Made by a program: the position numbers and the translations under genes. The notes below the pieces were generated by a model. It saw only the letters and a program-made list of their open reading frames with translations. It had not been told where the DNA came from and ran no database searches. Below are positions 54,918 through 63,668 of a DNA stretch of 64,000 nucleotides, piece after piece; the stretch's first letter is position 1; each line of letters begins with the position of its first letter. Origin of the DNA: Nannocystis punicea (GTDB lineage: Bacteria > Myxococcota_A > Polyangia > Nannocystales > Nannocystaceae); contig NZ_CP114040.1 of NCBI RefSeq assembly GCF_026965555.1, forward strand, positions 9,398,001 to 9,462,000. Reading direction: 5' to 3'.

Positions 54918-55253
54918 ATGGGACATCATCACCACAAGCGCGGGCACGACTGTGAGCACGGTTGGTGGGCGACCTCGGACGCGGCCGGGCATCACCACCA
55001 CAAGCTCGGCCACGATTGCAGTCACGGCGTCTGGGCCACCGATTCGGTCGGGGGTCATCATCACCACAAGCGCGGCGGCGACTGCGTCGAGCACGGTCAA
55101 TGGGCGACCGGCGAGAACATCGCCGACGGCCGGCTCCTGACCGACGAGGAGTTCCCGGACGATCCCACGATCGAGGTCGATCTCTCGACCACCGACCGGC
55201 GAACCTACGCCGAGATCGAAGCCGAGCTGGCGGCCCTCGAGCGGCCGAAATGA
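54918..55253 (+). CDS. His/Cys-rich triple-repeat mini-protein
   Basis: 111 residues from the ATG at 54918; the perfect GGAGG 5-9 nt upstream decides the start. The first ~70 residues are three consecutive units beginning GHHHHKRGHDCEHGWWAT, GHHHHKLGHDCSHGVWAT and GHHHHKRGGDCVEHGQWAT. Each has four adjacent His, one Cys two residues after Gly, a later His and a Trp. The C-terminal ~40 residues are acidic (TDEEFPDDPTIEVDL, RRTYAEIEAELAALERPK). No signal peptide. The pattern fits a metal-binding buffer, but a modified-peptide precursor is also possible because the repeats look like repeated cores. No maturase adjoins it. Confidence 0.8.
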   Translation: MGHHHHKRGHDCEHGWWATSDAAGHHHHKLGHDCSHGVWATDSVGGHHHHKRGGDCVEHGQWATGENIADGRLLTDEEFPDDPTIEVDLSTTDRRTYAEIEAELAALERPK

Positions 55254-55325
55254 CGCGGGTCCCATCATTCCAGCTCGCGTGACGCAGGCCGCGACGACCG
55301 TCGCGCGAACCACGGCGGTTCGCCC

Positions 55326-55353
55326 GCGGCTCGTCGCGCCGCCCCCGTTTTTT
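55326..55353 (+). terminator. Candidate Rho-independent terminator
   Basis: GCGGC and GCCGC arms (55326-55330, 55338-55342) with a 7-nt loop, then CCCCG and six Ts. It follows the His-rich gene by about 70 nt and reaches the end of the convergent BRCT gene. Confidence 0.35.
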
Positions 55354-58300
55354 CAGAACCCGTCGCGCCCGGTCGCCTTCTGCAGCATCTCCAGCCCGCG
55401 CTTCGGCCCGCCGTTCAGGTCCTGCGGCATCGCCTGCAGGATCTCGAGCGCCGCCGCCCACAGCCCGCGCGCCTCGCAGGCCGCCAGCAGCGGATGGTTG
55501 CGATACGAGCGCTTGCCCTTGCTGATCGCCATGTGGGCGCGGTGCGCCCCCGCGAGGTCGCCGTATCCGGCCATGACCCCGCTGAGCTCCTCGAGCTTGA
55601 TGTCCGGGTAGCCCTCGCCGCGCGCCAGCTCGATCGCCTTGTCGAGCAGCGTCGTGCTGACCTCCGTCAGCCCGCCGCGCGACGCCAGCGCCGCCATCAG
55701 CTGGATCGACTTGCGGTCCTTCGGCAGCTCCTCGCGGGCCCGCGCGAACCACTCCTGCCATTCGCGGCGGGTCGGGTCGAGCGCCGCCAGCACGCCCACG
55801 CGCACGTCGAACCGCTCCCACTCCGCCTGCTTCTCGAGCTTCTCCGCCACCTCGAGCCGTCCGAGCACCGCCGCCGCGCCGGCGAGGTTGCGGAAGAACT
55901 CCCCGCTGCCCTCCTTGCGCAGCTTGGGGGCCGCCTTGGCGATCTTCTCGAGGTGCCCCTTCGCCTGCTCCGGGGCCACGCGCGCCAGCGCCAGCAAGTA
56001 CTCCGCGCAGCTGGTGTACTTCGGCGTCAGCTGGGTCGCGGCCACCGCCTCCGCGCGCGCCGGCTCGCCCGCCGCCGCGATCGCGGTCATCAGCCGCACC
56101 AGCGCCGACGAGGTCGACAGCCCGTCGAATTCCTCGAGCCACGCCCGCGCCGCGTCCCACTCCTTGAGCGCCACCAGCCGCTGCAGCCCGCGGTCGAGCA
56201 GCACGAACTCGTTGTGAGCCCCGCGCGCCTTCATCTTGGTCACCAGGTGCTTGAGCTCGGCCGCCGACGCGCGCGGGCAGATCGCCGAGACCGCGGCCGG
56301 CGTCTCGGTCCACGACGGCTCCTGCTCGCCGTCGGCCAGCACGTCGATGGCCTCGCGGATCCGTCCGACCGCCGCCAGCGCCTCCGCGACCACGCTCCGG
56401 TTCTCGCCCGCGTTCGTCTCCGGGTCGGCCGAGGCGATCGCCGCCTTCAGCAATTCCTCCCCGCGCTCCTTCTCGCCGAGCAGCACCCAGCCCGCGCCGA
56501 TCATTGCCTTGGGCGGCGCCGGCGAGCGCTCCTTGGCCTCCTTCTTCGTCAGCAGCTTCTCCGCCTCGCGCAGCCAGCGATGCAGCATCCCCGTCTGCAC
56601 GTCGGTCAGCGGCGGCCCGGCCTGCCGCCACGCCAGCGCCGCCACCACCGCCTCGGCGTGGGCCCGGGCCGCTTGCCACGGGTTCTTCCACGCCTTCCAG
56701 CCGCCGCGGCCCTCGATCGCCTCCGCCGCGCGATCGAACAATCCCAGCACCATCATCCGCTCGGCCAGCCTTCGCCGGTCGTTGTTGCCGTGATGAGCGT
56801 CGTCGAGCGCCTGCGCGCCCTGCTCGACGAACGCCGCCAGGTCGTCGATCGACCCGCCGGGCGGCGGCCACTTCGCCTTGGTCGCGCGCGCCGGCGCGGC
56901 CGCCTTGCCCTTCCTGGCGAACTTGCGCTTGAACGCCGCCCACGCCGCCGGATCGGCCGTCGCCGACGCCGGGTCGGGCCACACCTTCGCCTCGCCCCAG
57001 CGCCACGGCCACGCCCACTTGCGCCCGACCACCCACGCGATCTTGGCGTCGACCTCGGCCTCCGTCGCGCTCGCCTCCGGGGGGCCGATCACCAGGCCCT
57101 CCGGCATCGCCACCGCCACGCGTTCGCCGTCGAGCGGGAACGCCGGGTTCCAGTCCCACTGCGAGCCGTAGTCGTCGCCGTCGGTCACCAGCGGGCTCTC
57201 GCCGCTGGCCTCGATCGCCGGGTGGAAGCGACCGATCTCCGACCCGTCGCGCTCGCGCAGGAACGCCAGCCCCTTCGACGTGTGGCTGACCAGCACTCCG
57301 TCACCGTACGCCACCCCGCCGCTCGGCTCCTCGATGTCGAGCAGCAGCGCCGGCTTGTCTCCCAGCTCCCAGATCTGCAATCGCCCGCGCGCCGAGATCG
57401 CCGCCGCGCGGCCGTCGGGTCGCCACGAGAAGCCGTACCGCTCGTCCTCGTCCTCGTCCTCGCCCGCCTTCAGCGCCGGCGCGTCGGGGCTGTAGCGGTA
57501 CTCCCCGCGGTCGTAAATGAAGATCCCCGGCTCCGCCCCCCACTTGTTGCCGGGTTGCACGATCGCCGCCAGCCGCGATCCGTCGCGCGAATAGATCAGC
57601 GACTCCGCGCCCACGTGCATCGGCAACTTCCCGTTCGGCAGCCCCGTGCTCGCGTCGTAGTAGACGATCCCCGCCGGGTGCATCGCGAACTCGCTGCCGT
57701 CGGGCGAGAACGACACCGGCGGGTGAGCCTGGTGCTCCCACAGGATCTTCCCCGTCTTCGCGTCGAGCGCGAACAGCTGCGACCACCCGCTGTAGCCGAC
57801 GATGCGATCGGGGTGCGACCAGTCGATGCCCTTGAGCGGCTGCAGCCGCGGCTCCGAGTTCGGGTTGCTCGGGTCGGCGAGGCCGGCCGACTCGCACCAG
57901 CGCGGCTGCGGGCGCCGGCCGATCAGCGGCACGATCGCCCCCAGCGCCAGGTTCGGCCCCCAGCAGGCGATGTACACGTCGCGGCTGTTCGGCGACCACG
58001 CCCACGACGGCGGCCGGCTCCACCCGTCGGTCACGTAGGCGCACGAATCGGGCTCGCCCGTCTGCGCGAACGGGTCGAAGCTGCCGACCCCGTTGGTGTC
58101 GAATGCCAGGCCGACGCGCTTGCCGTCGGGGCGCCACTGAATGCAGCCGCCGTAGTCGGGCCAGCCGACGCCGCCGCGGATCCGCAGCAGGTTCACGCAG
58201 CGGCCGGCGCGGACGTCCCAGATCTGCAGCACCCCGCCGCGGTCGTAGTCGTCGCCGACCCACGAGCCGGTGGCGAGGAAGCGGCCGTCGGGCGACAGGT

Positions 58301-58808
58301 CCGTCCATTCGACCTCGACGTCGTGGCCGTGCGCGTGCCCCAGCGCCGCGTGCGGCCGCAGGCGCGCGGTCGCGGCGCGGTGGGCCGCGGTGATCCCGTG
58401 CGCCGCCTCGTGGGCGTAGAGCGCCTCGCGCAGCGGCGGCAGGTCGCGGTCGGCCTCGAACTCGTCCCACGGCAGCGCCTCGATCGCGGCCGCCAGCGCC
58501 GGCCCGGCCTTCTGCGGGTCGAGCCCCGAAAACCCCGACGTCGCCGCGCCCGCCGGCGCCACCGCCTTCGATTCACCGGCCAGCACCGCCATCAGCTCGT
58601 CCTCGCCGAGCACCGTGATCCCGAGGCGACCGGCCGCGTCGATCTTGCTGCCGGCCTTCTCGCCGGCGAACAGGATGTGCGTCGACTTGCCGACGCTGCC
58701 GCCGATCTTCGCCCCGAGCGCCGCGAGCTGCTTCTCCGCCTCGGCGCGCTTCAACTTCGAAAAGGTCCCGGTGAGGACGACGGTCTTGCCGCGGACGTCG
58801 ATGGCCAT
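55353..58808 (-). CDS. BRCT-WD40-like propeller-helical repeat fusion protein
   Basis: 1151 residues. Residues 1-80 are a BRCT domain (VRGKTVVLTGTFSKLKRAEAEKQLAALGAKIGGSVGKSTHILFAGEKAGSK, like the C-terminal domain of NAD-dependent DNA ligase), followed by an Ala/Pro linker. From about 150 to 600 there are WD40/beta-propeller-like blades (TDLSPDGRFLATGSW, IQWRPDGKRVGLAFD, FSWRPDGRAAAISARGRLQIWELG). The C-terminal ~480 residues are helical repeats (DRAAEAIEGRGGWKAWKNPWQAARA, EAIDVLADGEQEPSW, EWDAARAWLEEFDGL). It is cytoplasmic, large and alone on its strand. The combination could be a protein scaffold for DNA damage or regulation, but no catalytic part is seen. Confidence 0.85.
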   Translation of the reverse strand: MAIDVRGKTVVLTGTFSKLKRAEAEKQLAALGAKIGGSVGKSTHILFAGEKAGSKIDAAGRLGITVLGEDELMAVLAGESKAVAPAGAATSGFSGLDPQKAGPALAAAIEALPWDEFEADRDLPPLREALYAHEAAHGITAAHRAATARLRPHAALGHAHGHDVEVEWTDLSPDGRFLATGSWVGDDYDRGGVLQIWDVRAGRCVNLLRIRGGVGWPDYGGCIQWRPDGKRVGLAFDTNGVGSFDPFAQTGEPDSCAYVTDGWSRPPSWAWSPNSRDVYIACWGPNLALGAIVPLIGRRPQPRWCESAGLADPSNPNSEPRLQPLKGIDWSHPDRIVGYSGWSQLFALDAKTGKILWEHQAHPPVSFSPDGSEFAMHPAGIVYYDASTGLPNGKLPMHVGAESLIYSRDGSRLAAIVQPGNKWGAEPGIFIYDRGEYRYSPDAPALKAGEDEDEDERYGFSWRPDGRAAAISARGRLQIWELGDKPALLLDIEEPSGGVAYGDGVLVSHTSKGLAFLRERDGSEIGRFHPAIEASGESPLVTDGDDYGSQWDWNPAFPLDGERVAVAMPEGLVIGPPEASATEAEVDAKIAWVVGRKWAWPWRWGEAKVWPDPASATADPAAWAAFKRKFARKGKAAAPARATKAKWPPPGGSIDDLAAFVEQGAQALDDAHHGNNDRRRLAERMMVLGLFDRAAEAIEGRGGWKAWKNPWQAARAHAEAVVAALAWRQAGPPLTDVQTGMLHRWLREAEKLLTKKEAKERSPAPPKAMIGAGWVLLGEKERGEELLKAAIASADPETNAGENRSVVAEALAAVGRIREAIDVLADGEQEPSWTETPAAVSAICPRASAAELKHLVTKMKARGAHNEFVLLDRGLQRLVALKEWDAARAWLEEFDGLSTSSALVRLMTAIAAAGEPARAEAVAATQLTPKYTSCAEYLLALARVAPEQAKGHLEKIAKAAPKLRKEGSGEFFRNLAGAAAVLGRLEVAEKLEKQAEWERFDVRVGVLAALDPTRREWQEWFARAREELPKDRKSIQLMAALASRGGLTEVSTTLLDKAIELARGEGYPDIKLEELSGVMAGYGDLAGAHRAHMAISKGKRSYRNHPLLAACEARGLWAAALEILQAMPQDLNGGPKRGLEMLQKATGRDGF

Positions 58809-59033
58809 CGCCCATCACTACACGTTTTCGCGCGCCCGATCCATCGCCGCGCGCGGCCCCGGGCCCGACGGCGCCCGGCCCCCTGACTTCCGTCGATGGG
58901 AGACATCCGAATGGCGACAGCGGCCCGGGGCCTTCACCCCCCGGCCGCGCTCCTGCCCCGCTCGGCACTGCCCGCGGCCGCCACTTCTTCTTTCACCGCG
59001 ACTGCCATCGTGACAGTGACCCAACGGCGACGG

Positions 59034-59061
59034 CTCCGACGAATCGGCCGATTCGTCGGAG
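59034..59061. promoter_or_regulatory. Perfect 28-bp palindrome upstream of BRCT gene
   Basis: CTCCGACGAATCGG followed by its exact reverse complement. It lies about 225 bp upstream of the BRCT gene start and downstream of the gene at 59268-59540. It may be an operator or a terminator stem; no T-run follows. No gene is seen in 58809-59267. Confidence 0.6.
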
Positions 59062-59267
59062 TAAGCCAATCGTCCGCCCCGGCGCGCCGGGGCGACCGCC
59101 GCGGCCCCTCCTGCGCGCCGGACGGGGGTCGACGTATCTGTTTCGGGCCGCCGCGAAAATTCACGCGCGCCCGCGCGATACCATGACGCTCCGCGCCGCC
59201 ATTCGGCGCGTCGATTCACGCTGTCGGTCGTCGGGACGCCCCGACTGCTCCGCGGCGCTCGGCGGGC

Positions 59268-59540
59268 CTACTCGAGCGCGCGGCCGCCGTCGCAGGGGAC
59301 CGGCTCGGCGGCGCTGGTCTCGTAGCAGACCCCCTCGATCTCGTCGTACACCAGCTCGGGGACGATCGACATCTGCTCGACCGCGGGGCACTCGACACAC
59401 CAGTTGCAGATGATCGGCGGCTCCTCCTGCAGGCAGATCGGGGCATTGCAACAAACCGCCGCGGCGGTCTGGGAAGCCAGGCCGACCCCGCCGAACGCCA
59501 CCACGACCGCCATCATCGACCACAATTGAGCAAAACGCAT
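59268..59540 (-). CDS. Small secreted Cys-rich protein
   Basis: 90 residues from the ATG at 59540, with GGAGGAAC 4-9 nt upstream. The Sec signal peptide runs to about 27 (MAVVVAFGGVGLASQTAAA). The mature peptide has eight Cys in AVCCNAPICLQEEPPIICNWCVECPAVEQ and later CYETS / PCDGG. The remainder is acidic (VPELVYDEIEGV). It is too short for an enzyme and probably acts outside the cytoplasm with several disulfides. Family unknown. Upstream DNA is repeated GAGC (GAGCGAGCGAGCGAGC at about 59597-59613). Confidence 0.75.
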   Translation of the reverse strand: MRFAQLWSMMAVVVAFGGVGLASQTAAAVCCNAPICLQEEPPIICNWCVECPAVEQMSIVPELVYDEIEGVCYETSAAEPVPCDGGRALE

Positions 59541-60275
59541 AGGTTCCTCCAGTATTTGCAGTAGTTTCCAGCATCGACCGCCGCTCGAACAATTCGAGCG
59601 AGCGAGCGAGCGATATGTTGATAGTCGCAGAATACGTATAGGAGTCAAGGCCCCGTCGCGGCCCGTTGACTGCAAACCGCCGCTCCTCCCATCCGTCGGG
59701 ACGCCCCCGAGCGCACGAACGCCGTGCTCCTTACGCCCCGTAGACCCCGCTGCTGCCGGCTCTTCGGCCTGTGCGCGCGCGAACCGAGGCTCTCCCGTCG
59801 GCGGTCTCCTGACGCCTCCGACGGAACACTGTCCCGAGCCCAATGCATAGAGTATCGAGCGACGATTCAGGAGAATCCCAGCAGGCGTGGTTTACCCGCC
59901 TTCGACCGATGTAGGTCCCGTCCCGACGGCGTCCTCCCGCGAATGCATCGAGGATCTTTCGCTGCCTCCCGCGGGGGCATCGGCCTCGCCCCGCGCGACT
60001 GATCGGACCTCGGTCGGACCTGCCGGATCCGCGGAGAACGCATGTCCCATGAGACATGCCCGATTCGACATGTCCGAATTTTCACTACGCGCGCGTTTTC
60101 GCTCCTTCATTAAAATTAAACATCCGACATTATGACAAAACGATCTCCCGATGAAGACCTGACGCTCCATCCCTCGTTCTCCCGCCTCTTGGCCGAACAA
60201 CCGCCCTGGAGCCGCAAGGATGGCTGTTCAGTTTAACTTGCAAGCTGTCTTTTTTAATGGATTCCTCCACGCAGC
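59541..60275. other. Intergenic region with GAGC run and triple GACATG array
   Basis: About 735 bp between divergent genes. It contains a run of GAGC repeats near 59597 and the GACATG array at 60039-60072. Its last ~170 bp, 60100-60275, are AT-richer (TTAAAATTAAACATCC; TTTTTTAATGG) and probably hold the promoter of the porin operon. Confidence 0.45.
60039..60072. repeat. Triple GACATG array (14-bp period) upstream of porin operon
   Basis: CGCATG at 60039, GACATG at 60053 and GACATG at 60067, 8-nt spacers TCCCATGA and CCCGATTC. It lies about 200 bp upstream of the PstS-like gene start. Confidence 0.85.
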
Positions 60276-61457
60276 ATGTCCCCTCGCCTCGCCTCGTACG
60301 TCCCGCTCGCGGCCGCACTCGGGCTGACCCTCGCGCCCCGCGGGGCCGTGGCCGCCCCGTGCGCGGAGCTCCCGAACCCCGTGATCGGCATCGGCGGCAG
60401 CGCCAGCAAGCCGCTGCTGGCCAAGGTCGCCGCCGCCCTGCACGCCGTCGACGACCCGATCGACCTCGTCTACCAGAGCCCGGGCGCCTGCTTCGGCATC
60501 ACCTACTTCGTCGACGGCACCAAGATCACCGGCACCGCCAACTACTGGGACGAGGACGGCAACGAGCAGACCTGCGACCTCCCGCTGACCGGCGCCGACC
60601 CGGACTTCGGCATGCTCGGCGTCAAGGGCACCCTGTGCGAGGGCGTCGACGCCATCCCCGACGGCATCGCCGAGTTCCCCGGCCCGATCACCTCGTGGAG
60701 CCTCATCGCCTCCAACGACTCGAGCCAGACCAACATCAGCGCCGCCGCGGTCTACTTCATCTACGGCTTCGGCGCCGCGCTCGGCCAGGTCGCCCCGTGG
60801 ACCGTCGACGCCGAGCTGTACAGCCGCAACGCCACCTCCGCCGCCCTGATCGCCATCGCCCTCGGCGCCGGCATCCCGCCGACCAAGTTCAAGGGCCTCG
60901 ACGTCGGCACCAACCAGGCCATGATCTCGAGCGTCGGCCAATCGCTGAACCCCGAGGCCGCGCTCGGCTTCGTCAGCACCGAGGTCGCCGACCTCAACCG
61001 CGACACCGTCCACACGCTCGCCTACCAGGCCCCCGACCAGACCTGCGCCTACTGGCCCGACTCGACCGCGACCGGCTTCGACAAGCGCAACGTCCGCGAC
61101 GGCCACTACGACCTGTGGAGCCCGTACAACTTCTACGTCCCGGTCGACGGCGGCGGCGAGATCACAAACCCCGAGACCCGCCGCCTCATCGGCTGGTTCA
61201 CCGGCGCCGAGCCGCTGCCGCAGGGCCTGCCGCTCCTCGACATCATCATCGACAACGGCACCATCCCGCAGTGCGCCATGCAGGTGTGGCGCGACGAAGA
61301 GATCGGGCCGCTCTACAGCTTGCAGCCCGACGCGCCGTGCGGCTGCTACTTCGAGTCGCGCGCCGCCGGCGGGACCGACTGCCAGACCTGCGCCGGCGAC
61401 GACGACTGCTCCGCCGACGCCCCCGCCTGCCGCCACGGCTACTGCGAGGTGATCTGA
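60276..61457 (+). CDS. PstS-like periplasmic binding protein
   Basis: 393 residues. A Sec signal peptide ends at AVAAPC (about 27). The mature N-terminus LPNPVIGIGGSASKPLLAKVAAAL matches the start of PstS-type phosphate-binding folds (GAGASFP position), followed by LVYQSPGACFGITYF. Many Cys (at least 12) appear, including the C-terminal CGCYFESRAAGGTDCQTCAGDDDCSADAPACRHGYC. This is a Cys-rich addition typical of this organism's exported proteins and not found in ordinary PstS. It starts an operon with a lipoprotein and a porin. Phosphate or a phosphorus compound is the likely ligand. Confidence 0.7.
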   Translation: MSPRLASYVPLAAALGLTLAPRGAVAAPCAELPNPVIGIGGSASKPLLAKVAAALHAVDDPIDLVYQSPGACFGITYFVDGTKITGTANYWDEDGNEQTCDLPLTGADPDFGMLGVKGTLCEGVDAIPDGIAEFPGPITSWSLIASNDSSQTNISAAAVYFIYGFGAALGQVAPWTVDAELYSRNATSAALIAIALGAGIPPTKFKGLDVGTNQAMISSVGQSLNPEAALGFVSTEVADLNRDTVHTLAYQAPDQTCAYWPDSTATGFDKRNVRDGHYDLWSPYNFYVPVDGGGEITNPETRRLIGWFTGAEPLPQGLPLLDIIIDNGTIPQCAMQVWRDEEIGPLYSLQPDAPCGCYFESRAAGGTDCQTCAGDDDCSADAPACRHGYCEVI

Positions 61458-61505
61458 CCTTTGCGACCTGTCCCTCGCGCCACCCACGAAGCCTCCAGGA
61501 GCCCC

Positions 61506-61931
61506 ATGCCCACCGCCTCTTCCACCGTCCGCGCCCACGTCGCCGCCCGCGCCCTCGCGCTCGCCGTCGGCCTCCTCGGCGCCTGCTCGAGCGAGCAGGT
61601 CGAGCCGCCCGGCGACGACACCGACGACCCCGCCACCTCCGCCGACCCGACCGGCCCCGTCACCGCCACCGAGCCCGGCACCACCACCACCGAAGACCCG
61701 ACCGGCACCACCACCACCGAGGGCACGACCACCGACGACCCGCCCGACCCGACCAGCACCACCGGCGACCCCGCCGAGTGCGAGACCCGCGACGGCTGCT
61801 GGAGCTGCACGCCCACCACCCACAAGCAGCACCTCAACGCGTGCACCGACGCCACCTGTGAGCCCTTCCCCAACACGAAGGACCGCCTCCCGCTACTCGA
61901 AGAGGACGGGACGCTGCCGCCGCTGCCGTGA
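61506..61931 (+). CDS. Small Thr-rich lipoprotein
   Basis: 141 residues from the ATG at 61506 (CCAGGAG 6 nt upstream). Signal ALALAVGLLGACSSEQ (Cys about 27), then a ~60-residue Thr/Asp/Pro stalk (TEPGTTTTEDPTGTTTTEGT). It ends with a short Cys module CETRDGCWSCTPTTHKQHLNAC. Its TGA overlaps the GTG start of the porin gene (GTGA), so the two are translationally coupled. It could be an accessory of the porin or binding protein. Function unknown. Confidence 0.75.
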   Translation: MPTASSTVRAHVAARALALAVGLLGACSSEQVEPPGDDTDDPATSADPTGPVTATEPGTTTTEDPTGTTTTEGTTTDDPPDPTSTTGDPAECETRDGCWSCTPTTHKQHLNACTDATCEPFPNTKDRLPLLEEDGTLPPLP

Positions 61932-63661
61932 CCTCCGCCTCTCACTCCCGCCCCCTGGCGTGGCTCGGCGCGCTGGTCCTGGCGCTCCCGCAAGTCGCCG
62001 CCGCCGCGCCCTCGGTCGAGATCGAGATCGAGGACGACGACGCGCCCGCGCCGACGCCCAAGCCCCAGCCAGCCAAGCCGACCACGTCGACGCCGACGAC
62101 GCCGACGACGCCGAGCAAGACCTCGCCTGCTCCGTCCTCGCCGACGACGACGACGACCGCACCGACGCCGTCGACAAAGACGGCGCCGACGATCTCGCCT
62201 CCGAGCGCCCCGAGCGACGTCGACGCAGTGCCGATCGACGAGCCCGTCGTCGAATCGCCACCCTCCGCGCCCGCGCAGCCCGACCCCGAGCTGACCGCGC
62301 TGCGCGAGCAATTGGCGGCAGTGCAGGCCCGCCTCGAGACGGTCGAGAAAGAGCGCGCGGCCGAGAAGGCCGAGCAGCGCAAGACGAGGGCCCGCAGCCC
62401 GTTCGTGCGCGTCGGCGACGTCGGCCGCGCCGAGATCGCCCCCACCCATATCGGCTTCGGCCCCGGCGCCGGCGTGTCGCAATGGGGCGTGCGCCTGTCG
62501 GGCTACATCCAATCGCAGTACCAGTGGAGCCAGCTGTCCGAGGACCAGATCCAGCAAGGCGGAGCGTCCCTCAACCAGAACCGCTTCATGGTCCGCCGCG
62601 GCCGCCTGCGCGTCAGCGGCGACTGGAAATGGGTCGCCTTCGACTTCGAGCTCGACGGCAGCACCACCCGCGGCCCGTTCGTCGGCGTCCGCCAGGCCAA
62701 CCTCAGCTTCGTCTGGCGCAACCCCGACGCCGCCCGGCCGCCGTACATGATGGTCACCGCCGGCCTCACCGAGGCCCCGTTCGGCCACGAGCTGCGCCTC
62801 GGCCAGCGCGAGATGATGTTCATGGAGCGCTCGCTCGGCTCGCTCGCGTTCTTCCCCGGCCCCGTCGACGTCGGCGTGCGCGTGCGCGGCGGCGTCGCTG
62901 CGTTCCGCTACGACCTCGCGATCATGAACGGCACCCCGCTCGACGACCGCGCCGGCGCCCGCAACACCACCGACCCGACCCGCGCCCCCGACTATATCGG
63001 CCGCTTCGGCTTCGCCGCCCGCCCCGGCAAGCACGCCCTCAGCGGCGGCGTCAGCCTGCTCTACGGCACAGGTTTCCACCGCGGCAGCGAGGCGACCAAG
63101 AACAAGCTCGAGTGGAGCGACCTCAACGAGAACGGCGCGATCGACACCGGCGAATTGGTGGCAGTGCCCGGCCAGGCCGCCACCCCCTCGCTCAATTTCC
63201 GCCGCTGGGCCGTCGGCGCCGACTTCCAGGTCGGCCTGCGCTCGAAGGCCGGCTGGACGCAGATCCTCGCCGAGGGCACGATCGCCAGCAACCTCGACCG
63301 CGACCTCATCGTCGCCGACCCTGTCGTCGTCGGCGCCGACCTGCGCGAGCTCCACGGCTACGTCGCGGTCATCCAGGAGCTGTTCGGCCGGGCCGTGGTC
63401 GGCGCCCGCTACGATTATTATGACCCCAACACCGACCTGCTCGACCGCCGCCGCGGCGAGTTCGTGCCGAAGGCCGCCGCCATTCACACGATCTCCCCGA
63501 TCGTCGGCGCCCTCCTGCCGCCAGGCTGGATCCCCGGCGTGCGCGGCCGCCTGGTGTTCCAGTACGACGCGGTCCTCGACGCCCTCGGCCGCGACAGCCG
63601 CGGCGTCCCGGCCAACCTCAAGAACGACCAGTTCATCGTCCGCCTGCAGGGGGAGTTTTAA
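61928..63661 (+). CDS. OprO/OprP-like phosphate-selective porin
   Basis: 577 residues from a GTG at 61928. Signal peptide to about 27 (LGALVLALPQVAAAAPS), then a Pro/Thr/Ser linker (about 35-115) and a short coiled coil (LTALREQLAAVQARLETVEKERAAEK), as in trimeric Opr porins. The barrel follows: GVRLSGYIQSQYQW, NRFMVRRGRLRVSGDWKWVAFDFELDG, YMMVTAGLTEAPFGHELR, MFMERSLGSLAFFPGPVDVGVRVRG. The end (LKNDQFIVRLQGEF) finishes with Phe, as outer-membrane proteins do. It should give the PstS-like protein its outer-membrane entry. Confidence 0.88.
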   Translation: MTSASHSRPLAWLGALVLALPQVAAAAPSVEIEIEDDDAPAPTPKPQPAKPTTSTPTTPTTPSKTSPAPSSPTTTTTAPTPSTKTAPTISPPSAPSDVDAVPIDEPVVESPPSAPAQPDPELTALREQLAAVQARLETVEKERAAEKAEQRKTRARSPFVRVGDVGRAEIAPTHIGFGPGAGVSQWGVRLSGYIQSQYQWSQLSEDQIQQGGASLNQNRFMVRRGRLRVSGDWKWVAFDFELDGSTTRGPFVGVRQANLSFVWRNPDAARPPYMMVTAGLTEAPFGHELRLGQREMMFMERSLGSLAFFPGPVDVGVRVRGGVAAFRYDLAIMNGTPLDDRAGARNTTDPTRAPDYIGRFGFAARPGKHALSGGVSLLYGTGFHRGSEATKNKLEWSDLNENGAIDTGELVAVPGQAATPSLNFRRWAVGADFQVGLRSKAGWTQILAEGTIASNLDRDLIVADPVVVGADLRELHGYVAVIQELFGRAVVGARYDYYDPNTDLLDRRRGEFVPKAAAIHTISPIVGALLPPGWIPGVRGRLVFQYDAVLDALGRDSRGVPANLKNDQFIVRLQGEF

Positions 63662-63668
63662 AAAGGCG

